Positions 49,153 through 58,803 of a stretch of DNA of 64,000 nucleotides are shown here, piece after piece. How positions within the stretch are numbered: the first letter of the stretch is position 1; the number at the start of each line of letters is the position of its first letter. Made by a program: the position numbers and the translations under genes. This DNA comes from Alcanivorax sp. (GTDB lineage: Bacteria; Pseudomonadota; Gammaproteobacteria; Pseudomonadales; Alcanivoracaceae). The DNA lies in NCBI GenBank assembly GCA_013823245.1, contig PNLU01000005.1, positions 1 to 64,000 of the forward strand, read 5' to 3'. The notes beneath the pieces are model-generated. The model worked only from the letters and a program-made list of their open reading frames with translations. It did not search any database and was not told where the DNA came from.

Positions 49153-51528
49153 TTGGCGGAGTACGTAGTCTGGTTTGAACGCCTGGGCAAGGGCGACGTG
49201 GAGACGGTCGGGGGCAAGAATGCGTCCCTGGGCGAAATGATCAGTAACCTGGCGGCTGCGGGCGTGTCTGTCCCCGGCGGGTTTGCAACCACGGCGCAGG
49301 CCTATCGTGATTTCCTCGAGCACAACGACCTGACCCGCAAGATCAACGACGCGCTGGCCAGCCTGGACGTCAATGACGTGGTGGCACTGGCCCGTACCGG
49401 CGAAGAGATCCGCCGCTGGGTGGTCGAAGCCCCGTTCCAGCCCGAGCTGGAGCAGCAGATTCGCGACGCCTTCGCGCAGATCAGCGACGGCAACGCCGAA
49501 CTGGCTGTGGCGGTACGCTCCTCGGCCACGGCCGAAGACCTGCCGGATGCCTCCTTCGCAGGCCAGCAGGAGACCTTCCTCAATATTCGCGGTGTCGACA
49601 ACGTCCTGGTGGCGGTGAAAGAGGTGTTTGCCTCCCTGTTCAACGACCGGGCTATCAGCTATCGCGTACACCAGGGGTTCGAGCACGCTGGTGTGGCGCT
49701 GTCTGCGGGTATCCAGCGCATGGTGCGCTCCGAGACCGGCGCCGCGGGCGTGATGTTCTCGCTGGACACCGAATCCGGCTTCCGCGATGTGGTCTTCATC
49801 ACTTCATCCTACGGCCTCGGCGAGATGGTGGTGCAGGGCGCGGTCAACCCGGACGAGTTCTACGTCCACAAGAAAACCCTGCTCAACAAGCGCCCGGCCA
49901 TCCTGCGCCGCAATCTGGGCTCCAAGCTACAGAAGATGGTCTACGGCAGTGAGGCCAGCGCGGGCAAGTCGGTGCAGACCGTGGACGTCAGCCGCGAGGA
50001 CCGCATGCGCTTCTCGCTGACGGATGAGCAGATTGCAGACCTGTCGCGTCAGGCGATCGAGATCGAGAAGCACTATGGCCACCCGATGGACATCGAGTGG
50101 GCCCTGGATGGCGACGATGGCAAGTTGTACATCGTTCAGGCACGCCCCGAAACCGTGAAGAGCCGTTCCGACGTCTCCGTGATGGAGCGTTACCTGCTCA
50201 AGGAAAAGGGCGCCAGAGTGCTGGTGGAAGGCCGCTCGATTGGCCAGCGCATCGGCGCGGGCGTTGTGCGCGTGATCACCAATATCAAGGAAATGGAACG
50301 GGTTCAGGACGGCGACGTGCTGGTCACCGACATGACCGACCCGGACTGGGAACCGGTCATGAAACGGGCCGCTGCCATCGTCACCAACCGTGGTGGCCGT
50401 ACCTGCCACGCGGCCATCATTGCCCGTGAGCTGGGCGTCCCGGCCATTGTCGGTTGCGGCGATGCCACCGAGATTCTCAAGGACGGCCAGGAAGTCACGG
50501 CCTCCTGTGCCGAGGGCGACACCGGCAAGATCTACGAGGGTCGCCTGTCGTTCGAGATCCAGCGCAACTCCATCGAATCCATGCCGAAGCTGCCGTTCAA
50601 GATCATGATGAACGTCGGCAACCCGGATCGCGCCTTCGACTTCGCCACACTGCCGAACCAGGGCGTGGGCCTGGCCCGTCTGGAATTCATTATCAACCGC
50701 ATGATCGGGGTGCACCCGAAGGCGCTGCTGAACTACAACAGCCTGCCGCGTGATATCCAGCAGACGGTGGACAAGCGTGTTGCCGGCTATGGCGACCCGG
50801 TGGAGTTCTACGTCGAGAAGCTGGTGGAAGGCATCAGCACGCTGGCCGCAGCGTTCCACCCGGAAAAAGTGATCGTGCGGCTGTCGGACTTCAAGTCCAA
50901 TGAATACGCCAACCTGATCGGCGGCAAGCTCTACGAGCCGGAAGAAGAGAACCCGATGCTCGGCTTCCGTGGCGCTTCACGCTATGTCAGCGAGAACTTC
51001 CGTGATTGCTTCGAGCTCGAGTGCCGGGCGCTGAAGAAGGTCCGTGAGGAAATGGGCTTCACCAACGTCGAGGTGATGGTGCCGTTCGTGCGGACCGTGG
51101 GTGAGGCCGAGCATGTCATCGAGCTGCTGGCCAGGAATGGTCTCAAGCGCGGCGAAGAAGGTCTGCGTGTGATCATGATGTGCGAGTTGCCGACCAACGC
51201 GCTGCTGGCCGACGACTTCATCCAGCACTTCGACGGTTTCTCCATCGGTTCCAACGACCTGACCCAGCTGACTCTGGGTCTGGATCGGGATTCCGGTATT
51301 GTCAGCCATCTGTTTGATGAGCGCGATCCGGCGGTGAAGAAGCTCCTGAGCATGGCCATTGAGGCCTGCAACAAGGCGGGCAAGTACATCGGCATCTGCG
51401 GCCAGGGTCCTTCGGATCACCCGGATCTGGCCAAGTGGCTGATGGAGCAGGGTATCTCCAGCGTGTCCCTGAACCCGGACTCGGTGCTGGATACCTGGTT
51501 CTATCTGGCCGAGAAGCACGGTAAGTAA
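49153..51528 (+). CDS. ppsA: phosphoenolpyruvate synthase
   Basis: [69 protein letters not shown]. Confidence 0.96.
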   Translation: MAEYVVWFERLGKGDVETVGGKNASLGEMISNLAAAGVSVPGGFATTAQAYRDFLEHNDLTRKINDALASLDVNDVVALARTGEEIRRWVVEAPFQPELEQQIRDAFAQISDGNAELAVAVRSSATAEDLPDASFAGQQETFLNIRGVDNVLVAVKEVFASLFNDRAISYRVHQGFEHAGVALSAGIQRMVRSETGAAGVMFSLDTESGFRDVVFITSSYGLGEMVVQGAVNPDEFYVHKKTLLNKRPAILRRNLGSKLQKMVYGSEASAGKSVQTVDVSREDRMRFSLTDEQIADLSRQAIEIEKHYGHPMDIEWALDGDDGKLYIVQARPETVKSRSDVSVMERYLLKEKGARVLVEGRSIGQRIGAGVVRVITNIKEMERVQDGDVLVTDMTDPDWEPVMKRAAAIVTNRGGRTCHAAIIARELGVPAIVGCGDATEILKDGQEVTASCAEGDTGKIYEGRLSFEIQRNSIESMPKLPFKIMMNVGNPDRAFDFATLPNQGVGLARLEFIINRMIGVHPKALLNYNSLPRDIQQTVDKRVAGYGDPVEFYVEKLVEGISTLAAAFHPEKVIVRLSDFKSNEYANLIGGKLYEPEEENPMLGFRGASRYVSENFRDCFELECRALKKVREEMGFTNVEVMVPFVRTVGEAEHVIELLARNGLKRGEEGLRVIMMCELPTNALLADDFIQHFDGFSIGSNDLTQLTLGLDRDSGIVSHLFDERDPAVKKLLSMAIEACNKAGKYIGICGQGPSDHPDLAKWLMEQGISSVSLNPDSVLDTWFYLAEKHGK

Positions 51529-51552
51529 TCCCGTGCCCGGAACGGCTGCTGA

Positions 51553-51585
51553 TGGCCGGGCCCGCAAGGGTCCGGCCTTTTTGCT
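51553..51585 (+). terminator. Rho-independent terminator after ppsA
   Basis: tGGCCGGgCCCgcaaGGGtCCGGCCttttt. Confidence 0.75.
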
Positions 51586-51879
51586 ATGACATTCCATCGT
51601 CTGTTACGGCTTGATCAGGTGCACGAGGGTCTGAAGACCCGGTTCCGCATCGGCCGCCATGAGTTGCTGCTGGTGTCGGTGGGTACACAACTGTTCCTGC
51701 TGGATGCGCGCTGCCCGCATGCAGGCAGTGATCTGGGGCGGGGCACCCTGACAGGTTACCAGCTGCGCTGCCCGGGGCATGGGCAGGTATTCGATCTGCG
51801 GGAAGCGGGTCGCCCGGGGCAGCCCGCGCGTTATATCGTTGAGTATGACGGTGCCTGGGTCGGTGTCAGCCTGGATTAA
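51586..51879 (+). CDS. Rieske (2Fe-2S) domain protein
   Basis: CPHAGSDLGRGTLTGYQLRCPGHGQVFDL (CxH...CxxH). Confidence 0.85.
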   Translation: MTFHRLLRLDQVHEGLKTRFRIGRHELLLVSVGTQLFLLDARCPHAGSDLGRGTLTGYQLRCPGHGQVFDLREAGRPGQPARYIVEYDGAWVGVSLD

Positions 51880-51900
51880 GGCCCGGGACCGGGGAGCAGG

Positions 51901-52527
51901 TCAGCGGATCGCCAGGCTCGGATCCGGGCTGGCAAAGTGTTGCTGATAGCGCGGCAGCAGTTGCTGGACACGCTGGATGTAGCCCTGGGTTTCCGGGAAC
52001 GGGGGCACGCCGCCATGGCGGCGCACATTGCCTTCGCCGGCGTTATAGGCCGCCAGGACCAGCTCCAGATCGTCAAAACGCTCCATCAGGTAGTTGAGGA
52101 AGCGCGCGCCCCCGGCGATGTTCTGCCTCGGATCAAAGGCGTTGTCCACCTCAAGGAAGGCGGCCGTGCGCGGCATCAGCTGCATCAGGCCCTGGGCGCC
52201 GACCCGCGACACCGCGTGACGATCGAACAGGGACTCGGCGTGGATCACGGCCTTGATCAGGCCCGGGTCAATGCCGTACAGGCGCGCCGCGTGGCGGATT
52301 TCCGGGTCATAGAGGTCGCGCAGGTCGGCGCTCAGGTGACCGCGGCGCTCCACCCAGCCGCGGCGTACGTTGAGCAGCTCATAACCGGCGGGCATACGCT
52401 CTCGATCCGTAAACATCGGCACCCCGTCGGGCGCCCGATAGGTATAGATGGCGTCTGCACAGGCATGGCCCGGCGCCAGAGCGCTGGAGGCCAGCAAGGC
52501 TAGCAAAAGAGTGACAGGTCCCCGCAT
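51901..52527 (-). CDS. SLT-type lytic transglycosylase
   Basis: IKAVIHAESLFDRHAVSRVGAQGLMQLMPRTA and LAAYNAGEGNVRRHGGVPPFPETQGYIQRV; signal peptide from 52527. Confidence 0.9.
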   Translation of the reverse strand: MRGPVTLLLALLASSALAPGHACADAIYTYRAPDGVPMFTDRERMPAGYELLNVRRGWVERRGHLSADLRDLYDPEIRHAARLYGIDPGLIKAVIHAESLFDRHAVSRVGAQGLMQLMPRTAAFLEVDNAFDPRQNIAGGARFLNYLMERFDDLELVLAAYNAGEGNVRRHGGVPPFPETQGYIQRVQQLLPRYQQHFASPDPSLAIR

Positions 52528-52597
52528 GTCCCGATCCCATGCTTTATTCTGATATGTGGACTGCCAAGTATGCCTTAAATCCGAGCGAGGAGAAAAG

Positions 52598-53986
52598 ATG
52601 TACGATCTGATAGTCATCGGGGCCGGCTCCGGGGGCGTGCGCGCCGCCCGCATTGCCGCCGGTCTGGGCGCCCGCGTCGCGATTGTGGAGTCACGCTTCT
52701 TCGGCGGAACCTGCGTCAACGTGGGCTGTGTGCCCAAGAAGCTGTTCGCCTATGCGGCGGAATTCCCCGGATTGTTCGAGCAGGCGCGGGATTTCGGCTT
52801 TGAGCCGGGTGCAGCGGACCAGGCTCCAGAGCTGGACTGGGCCCGTCTGCGCGATAACAAAAGCCGTGCGATCGAGCGCCTGAACGGCATCTACGAGCGC
52901 ATGCTCGTTCAGGCGGGCGTCGAGATCTTTGTCGGTCATGGGCGTATCGAGGCGGCGAACCGTGTCTCGGTGACGGCAGAAGACGGCACCTGTGAGATGC
53001 TCACCGGGCAGCATCTGCTCATCGCCACCGGCGGCAAGCCCCATGTGCCTGATGTGCCGGGCCGCGAACTGGCGCTGATTTCCGATGATCTGTTCTTCCT
53101 GCCGCAACTTCCACGCCGCGTGGCGGTGGTGGGGGGCGGTTATATCGCCACCGAGTTTGCCTCGATCCTGCATGGCCTGGGGGTTCAGGTACAGCAGTTG
53201 TATCGCGGTGAGCTGTTCCTGCGCGGTTTTGATGAGGATATCCGCACCTTTGTCGCCGAGCAGATGCGCGAGCGCGGTGTCGCGCTGCATTTCAATACCG
53301 ATGTGACCGCGATCAGTGAAACCGCAGAGGGCGGCCGCCGCCTGACCCTGGCGGACGGTAGCCAGCGTGACGTGGATGCGGTCTTCTATGCCACCGGTCG
53401 GGTGCCGAACGTGGATGATCTGTTTGCGCCGGGCGTGGCGCCGTCCTGCGGCGACAGCGGGGCCTTGCGTGTGGATGACGGTTACGCCACCAGTGTGCCG
53501 GGCATCTATGCGGTGGGGGATGTCACCGATCGCGTGCAACTGACACCGGTGGCGCTGGCTGAGGGCATGTGGCTGGCGCGGGCGCTTTTTGCCGGACAGA
53601 CCACACCGGCCGTCAGCTACGAGAATATCCCTACAGCGGTATTCTGCCAGCCGAATATCGGCACGGTGGGGCTTACGGAAGCGGACGCCCGGGCTCGTTA
53701 TGGCCGTTTGCGCATCTATACGGGCAACTTCCGGCCGCTGCGATACAGTCTTGGCGATATCCAGCACCGATCCCTGGTCAAGCTGATTGTCGACGATGCC
53801 AGCGACCGCGTTGTCGGGTTGCATATGGCGGGTGATGAAGCCGGGGAAATCGTCCAGGGCTTTGCGGTGGCCGTGAATATGGGCGCCACCAAGGCTGATT
53901 TTGATCGCACGCTGGGTATTCACCCGACTTCGGCGGAAGAGTTTGTCACGTTGCGCGAGGTCACCAGAACAGTGGAAGGGGGCTGA
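52598..53986 (+). CDS. gor: glutathione-disulfide reductase
   Basis: MYDLIVIGAGSGGVRAARIAAGLGARVAIVESRFFGGTCVNVGCVPKKL; C-terminal GIHPTSAEEFVTLR. Confidence 0.94.
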   Translation: MYDLIVIGAGSGGVRAARIAAGLGARVAIVESRFFGGTCVNVGCVPKKLFAYAAEFPGLFEQARDFGFEPGAADQAPELDWARLRDNKSRAIERLNGIYERMLVQAGVEIFVGHGRIEAANRVSVTAEDGTCEMLTGQHLLIATGGKPHVPDVPGRELALISDDLFFLPQLPRRVAVVGGGYIATEFASILHGLGVQVQQLYRGELFLRGFDEDIRTFVAEQMRERGVALHFNTDVTAISETAEGGRRLTLADGSQRDVDAVFYATGRVPNVDDLFAPGVAPSCGDSGALRVDDGYATSVPGIYAVGDVTDRVQLTPVALAEGMWLARALFAGQTTPAVSYENIPTAVFCQPNIGTVGLTEADARARYGRLRIYTGNFRPLRYSLGDIQHRSLVKLIVDDASDRVVGLHMAGDEAGEIVQGFAVAVNMGATKADFDRTLGIHPTSAEEFVTLREVTRTVEGG

Positions 53987-54002
53987 CGCGCCCCCGTTCA
54001 CC

Positions 54003-55352
54003 TCAACGTCGACGCAGCCGGATCGGCAGCTTGTCTTTCGGCACCGGCAGGCTGGTCATGTCCAGCGGCATGCGGTAATCGGGGTCCACCGACCATTCGA
54101 ACTGCTGCACCAGCTGGTGCAGCACCGCCTTCACCTGCAACTCGGCAAAATGAAGCCCGATGCACTTGTGGGCGCCGCCACCGAACGGCACCCAGGCATA
54201 CGGGTGCACCTTGTCCTCACGCCGATCCTCGGCGAAACGCTCGGGATCAAAATTGTCCGGGTCTTTCCAGTACTCCGGCATAAAGTGGGTAAAGAAGGGA
54301 CTCAACGAGACCAGGGTGCCTGCGGGAATATAGTAGCCGTTGAACTCGGTATCGCGCACCGTGCGCCGGGGAATGGACGGCACCGGCGCGCACAGGCGCA
54401 GGGCTTCTTTCATGGCCAGTGAGGCGCTTTCCATCTGTTGCAGATCGTCGTAATCCAGTTGCGTCTTGCCCAGGGCCAGGCTTTCTTCACGAATGCGCTG
54501 TTGCCATTGCGGATGCCGGGCCAGCCAGTAGATCAGGTTGCACAGGGTGATGGTGGTGGTGTCGTGGGCCGCCATCATCAGGAAGATCATGTGGTTGACC
54601 ACATCATCGTCGGTGAAGGATTCACCTTCTTCCGTTTCGGCACGGCACAGGACACTGAACAGGTCCGACGCCTCACTGTTGCGCTTGTTCGGCAACTCGC
54701 GACGGAAGAAGTCCTCCAGCACGCGACGCCCGCGCAAGCCTTTTGACCAGCGGCCGCCGGGCAGGTTGAAGCGCACGAGGGCGGTGCCTGCGCGCACAGT
54801 ATCGACAAACGCCTTGTTGATCGCGTCCGCTTCGCCACCGAGCTTCTGGCCCATAAACACGTCGGTGGCCAGGTCCAGTGTCATTTGCTTGATGGCCGGG
54901 AATGCCATGAACCGGTCGCTTTCCTGCCACTGGCCCATGGCGCGTGTGATGCCCGGGCCCATCCGCACGATGTAATCGCGCAGGACATCGGTCTTGAAGG
55001 CCTGCTGCATGATTTTTCGGTGCCAGCGGTGCTCATCGAAATCCAGCAGCATGATGCCGCGGTGGAAGAACTTGCCGATGAAGTAATCCCAGCCCTGGTG
55101 ATTGGAGAACAGGTCGCCCTTGTTGCGCAGCACGAATTCATTCGCGTCCGGGCCGACCATGGACACCATGCGCAAGCCGAAGGCGCTGGCCCAGGAAATG
55201 GCGCCGTAACGCTCGAACCGCTCGCGGCCGACCTTGAGCGGATCGCGCATCAACTGCAGTGTGTAACCCACAACCGGAGGTCCGGCATCGCCGGGAATGG
55301 GTTTCAGGCCACTGCCCGCCGGGGCGGGGGCGTAAGGGACGGCGCTGCTCAT
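54003..55352 (-). CDS. cytochrome P450
   Basis: I-helix AAHDTTT, ExxR KEALRL, heme loop FGGGAHKCIGLHFA. Confidence 0.94.
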   Translation of the reverse strand: MSSAVPYAPAPAGSGLKPIPGDAGPPVVGYTLQLMRDPLKVGRERFERYGAISWASAFGLRMVSMVGPDANEFVLRNKGDLFSNHQGWDYFIGKFFHRGIMLLDFDEHRWHRKIMQQAFKTDVLRDYIVRMGPGITRAMGQWQESDRFMAFPAIKQMTLDLATDVFMGQKLGGEADAINKAFVDTVRAGTALVRFNLPGGRWSKGLRGRRVLEDFFRRELPNKRNSEASDLFSVLCRAETEEGESFTDDDVVNHMIFLMMAAHDTTTITLCNLIYWLARHPQWQQRIREESLALGKTQLDYDDLQQMESASLAMKEALRLCAPVPSIPRRTVRDTEFNGYYIPAGTLVSLSPFFTHFMPEYWKDPDNFDPERFAEDRREDKVHPYAWVPFGGGAHKCIGLHFAELQVKAVLHQLVQQFEWSVDPDYRMPLDMTSLPVPKDKLPIRLRRR

Positions 55353-55536
55353 GGCGGACCTCCTTGGGGTATATAACGTGTATTCTTTTTGACATCATAG
55401 GCTGTCATGGTGGCTCGGCAAGCGTTTTCCTGCGGGAGTAAACAGCTTTCTTTGTCCTGTTTGGGGAGGGCTGCTTCTGTGCATGAACCGGCGACGGCGG
55501 TATCATGCGCCCGAGCCGGACAAGGAGATCAATGGA

Positions 55537-56319
55537 ATGCGGCGAGTGGTGTTCAACCAGAAAGGTGGCGTGGGTAAATCCAGCATTACGGTGAATCTGG
55601 CGGCGATCAGCGCCAGCCAGGGGCAACGGACTCTGGTGCTGGATCTGGATCCGCAATGCAACGCCAGCCAGTACCTGCTGGGTATGGCGGCTTATGAAGG
55701 CGACGGCCCCTCCCCGAATGTGGGTACTTTTTTTGCCCAGACGCTGTCGTTTCGTCTGAAGGAAAAAGACCCGCAGGAGTATGTGCACGCCACAGCGTTC
55801 GAGAATCTTTTCGTGTTGCCGTCGAACCCGGAACTGGGCGAGATCGAGCATATGCTCGAAAGCAAGCACAAGATCTACAAGCTGCGCGCACTGGTGAAAG
55901 CCCTCGAACGGGAGTTCGATGTCATCTATATTGACACGCCCCCGGCCTACAACTTCTATACCCTGTCGGCGCTGATTGCCGGGGACCGGGTGCTGATTCC
56001 CTTTGATTGCGATGCATTTTCCCGCAAGGCGCTGTACACCCTGCTGGACAATATCCGCGAGGCGCGGGACGACCACAATGAGGCACTGGAAGTCGAGGGC
56101 ATCGTGGTCAACCAGTTTCAGCCCCGTGCGCGTCTGCCGCAGCAGCTGGTGGACGGCCTCAGCGAGGAGGGGCTGCCGATCATCGGCAGCTACCTGTCTG
56201 CCAGCGTCATCATGCGTGAATCCCACGATCTGGCTAAACCACTGATTCATCTCTTGCCACGGCACAAGCTCACGCAGGAATTTGTTGCGCTGCATGCCGC
56301 GCTGGCTGGCGCTCAGTGA
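55537..56319 (+). CDS. ParA-family ATPase (orphan)
   Basis: MRRVVFNQKGGVGKSSITVNLAAI, LVLDLDPQCNASQYLL, IYIDTPPAYNFYTLSAL. Confidence 0.9.
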   Translation: MRRVVFNQKGGVGKSSITVNLAAISASQGQRTLVLDLDPQCNASQYLLGMAAYEGDGPSPNVGTFFAQTLSFRLKEKDPQEYVHATAFENLFVLPSNPELGEIEHMLESKHKIYKLRALVKALEREFDVIYIDTPPAYNFYTLSALIAGDRVLIPFDCDAFSRKALYTLLDNIREARDDHNEALEVEGIVVNQFQPRARLPQQLVDGLSEEGLPIIGSYLSASVIMRESHDLAKPLIHLLPRHKLTQEFVALHAALAGAQ

Positions 56320-56870
56320 ATACCGCGCGACCCGGTTACGCTCCGCCCTCGGCGCCGCCAGGGCGGGCCGCGCTGGAGGCCGAATGGCCGGAGGTGTTTT
56401 CCGGCAGCCAGCGTATCGGTCGATTGCGGATGTGCTGCTATCAGGTCACCGGGGCCCTGGTGATCATGCTGCTGGCCGCCTTGCTGGTGTTGCTGGCCCC
56501 GTTGTCCCCGGTGCTCTCTGCCAACGACCTGCTGCTGTCATGGGGGGCGCTGGTCGCGGCCGGGGTACTGATGACGGTCTGGATGCTGGTACTGACGCGT
56601 CGGCGCCTGCACGATGTTGACCGGACTGGCTGGTGGGCCCTGCTGGTTCTGGTTCCGGTGCTTAATCTGCTATTATTTGTCTACCTCCTGTTGGTGCCGG
56701 GTAGCGACGGCGCCAATCGCTACGGCGCCCCGTCGGGCCCCAATGGTGTTTTGGTCACCCTGTTTGGTGGCCTCATCTGGGTGATCAGTCTGGTGTCGCT
56801 GTTGGCCAATGTCCTCGCCCTTGGGGTGTTGCTGTGGGTACCGTCGTATCAGGCCCAGTGGTTGCCGTGA
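56316..56870 (+). CDS. DUF805-like inner membrane protein
   Basis: Multi-TM; RRRLHDVDRTGWWALLVLVPVLNLLLFVYLLLVPGSDGANRYG. Confidence 0.82.
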   Translation: MNTARPGYAPPSAPPGRAALEAEWPEVFSGSQRIGRLRMCCYQVTGALVIMLLAALLVLLAPLSPVLSANDLLLSWGALVAAGVLMTVWMLVLTRRRLHDVDRTGWWALLVLVPVLNLLLFVYLLLVPGSDGANRYGAPSGPNGVLVTLFGGLIWVISLVSLLANVLALGVLLWVPSYQAQWLP

Positions 56871-57002
56871 CCCTGAGCGATCCTGCGGTACCGGGAAGCA
56901 GGTGAGGGCACGGCACCGGCCCGGCGTGACACTGCCGTGAGCACGGTTTACCCTGCCTGGAGTGTTGTGGGCAGAACAATAATGATTCGGGAGAGACCAA
57001 CA

Positions 57003-57776
57003 ATGACCAGACTGTCTGTTTATCTGCGAGCCTGGTATGCGGGGATACTGCTGCTGCCCATGATGTTGATGCCGACGGCAGCGATGGCGGCGATTGACCA
57101 GTCGCAACTGGAAAAACTGCAACTTGATATCTGGCGCGTTCGTGCCGATTTTCACATGTATACCGTGATGGCAGGCGACCGGCAGTATGCGCGTCAGCTC
57201 AACCAGAGTATCAGTGCGGCCCAGCGTGGCTTCCAGTCACTGAGCGGCACGGCAGAAAGTGATGCCGAAGTGGCGCTGGTGGATACCCTGAACGACAGCT
57301 GGAGAGATTTCGCCAGCGCGGCGGGCAACAACACTATTGCCGAGCTGGGCTACACCGAGACCTACGCAGCGCAGGACGTGAACCGTCTGGCTGCGGTGAT
57401 GAGCAATCAGCTGAATAATTTTTCGCCTTCGGCGGAGGGCGAGTACCACGACCTCTGGGCTCTGGCGGCTTACATGCAGCGCATGGCTTCCGAGTACCTT
57501 GCTCTGGCTGCTGACCCGTCCGGCGGTATGGCGGTGGACACCGGCGAAGGCCGTATCGAGTTCCGTGATACGGTGCCGGCGTTTGATCGTATGTTGTCTG
57601 ACCTGCGCCGCAAATATCGCGACGACGACGCCGTCAACCGGGCACTGGAACAGGTCGCCAGCAAGTGGGGTTTTATCCGCGAATCGCTGGTGAAGTTCTA
57701 TGAAAATGCGGTGCCTTTTCTGGTGCACCGTTATACCCAGCAGATCGTTGAATCCATTGACCAGGTAGCGGACTGA
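57003..57776 (+). CDS. exported hypothetical helical protein
   Basis: Signal peptide AWYAGILLLPMMLMPTAAMAA then helical soluble region; start chosen at MTRLSV. Confidence 0.6.
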   Translation: MTRLSVYLRAWYAGILLLPMMLMPTAAMAAIDQSQLEKLQLDIWRVRADFHMYTVMAGDRQYARQLNQSISAAQRGFQSLSGTAESDAEVALVDTLNDSWRDFASAAGNNTIAELGYTETYAAQDVNRLAAVMSNQLNNFSPSAEGEYHDLWALAAYMQRMASEYLALAADPSGGMAVDTGEGRIEFRDTVPAFDRMLSDLRRKYRDDDAVNRALEQVASKWGFIRESLVKFYENAVPFLVHRYTQQIVESIDQVAD

Positions 57777-57779
57777 CTT

Positions 57780-58229
57780 TTGAATCGACTGGATATCTGT
57801 CGCCGTTTTGTCGCCTCGGTGCGCCATTCTGTTGAATTGGGCATCGAGGTGCTTGAGGCTGGCGACAACAACGTGCGGACGCGCATGGCCTCACGCCCGG
57901 AACTGGTGGGCAACCCCGATACCGGCGTGCTGCACGGCGGGGCCGTGTTTGCACTGATGGATCAGGCCGGTGGCCTGGCAAATGCCTGCACCATCTTTCC
58001 CGAGTTCGAGATTACCCCGACCATCGACATGCGCGTGGATCACCTGCGTGCTCCGGCGACGGGCAAGGCGGTGATCTGCGATGCCGAATGCTATCGGTTG
58101 AGCCAGCATGTGGCCTTTGTGCGCATGACCGTGTTCGAGGAAGGAGACGAGCAGGGCGAGCCGCTGGCCACCGGGCTGGCCACCTACATGCGCATGAAGT
58201 TGCCCGGCGCTCGCCGGGTCGTGGAGTAA
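57780..58229 (+). CDS. PaaI-family hotdog thioesterase
   Basis: NPDTGVLHGGAVFALMDQAGGLAN; TTG start. Confidence 0.85.
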   Translation: MNRLDICRRFVASVRHSVELGIEVLEAGDNNVRTRMASRPELVGNPDTGVLHGGAVFALMDQAGGLANACTIFPEFEITPTIDMRVDHLRAPATGKAVICDAECYRLSQHVAFVRMTVFEEGDEQGEPLATGLATYMRMKLPGARRVVE

Positions 58230-58232
58230 GGA

Positions 58233-58688
58233 ATGGATGGATTGCGTGATCTCGTGGCGGCCTGCCGCGAGGGCAGGGCGCCTTACCAGTCGCTGGTCGA
58301 CCGGGTGCCTTACGCCAACTTTCTGGGTATCGAGATTACCGCGCGCGGCGAAGAGTTGACTTTCGTGCTCCCGCAGCGCGACACCAACCTTGGCAATCCC
58401 ACGCTGCCAGCCCTGCATGGCGGTGCGGTGGCGGGTTTCATGGAGCAGGCGGCGATCATTTTCCTGTTGCTGGAAATGGGCGAGCCACGGGTACCGAAGA
58501 CCATCGATTTCACCATGGATTACCTGCGTGCCGGGCTGTTCCGTGACACCTTCGCCGAGTGCCGGGTGACGCGACTGGGGCGGCGGGTGGCCAATGTGCA
58601 TATCAGCGCCTGGCAGGGTCGACGCGCCGAGCCGATTGCCATTGCGCGGGCGCATTTCCTCCTGTCGGAAGAAAACGCGGAGGCCTGA
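58233..58688 (+). CDS. PaaI-family hotdog thioesterase (second, tandem)
   Basis: NPTLPALHGGAVAGFMEQAAIIFLL. Confidence 0.85.
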   Translation: MDGLRDLVAACREGRAPYQSLVDRVPYANFLGIEITARGEELTFVLPQRDTNLGNPTLPALHGGAVAGFMEQAAIIFLLLEMGEPRVPKTIDFTMDYLRAGLFRDTFAECRVTRLGRRVANVHISAWQGRRAEPIAIARAHFLLSEENAEA

Positions 58689-58803
58689 ACGGCTGCGCTG
58701 ATTACCAAATCAGCACGCTTTCCCGTCTGTTTGTTACGCACGAATTCTCGCGCGAGCTGTACGATGGTCCCATTCGACAATAACTCGCGATGGGACAGCG
58801 TGC

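Noticed and set aside
52556-52737. Longer N-terminal extension of the lytic transglycosylase and GTG/TTG upstream extension of gor
   Set aside because: Divergent genes overlap if extended; signal peptide at 52527 and MYDLIVIG at 52598 give natural starts
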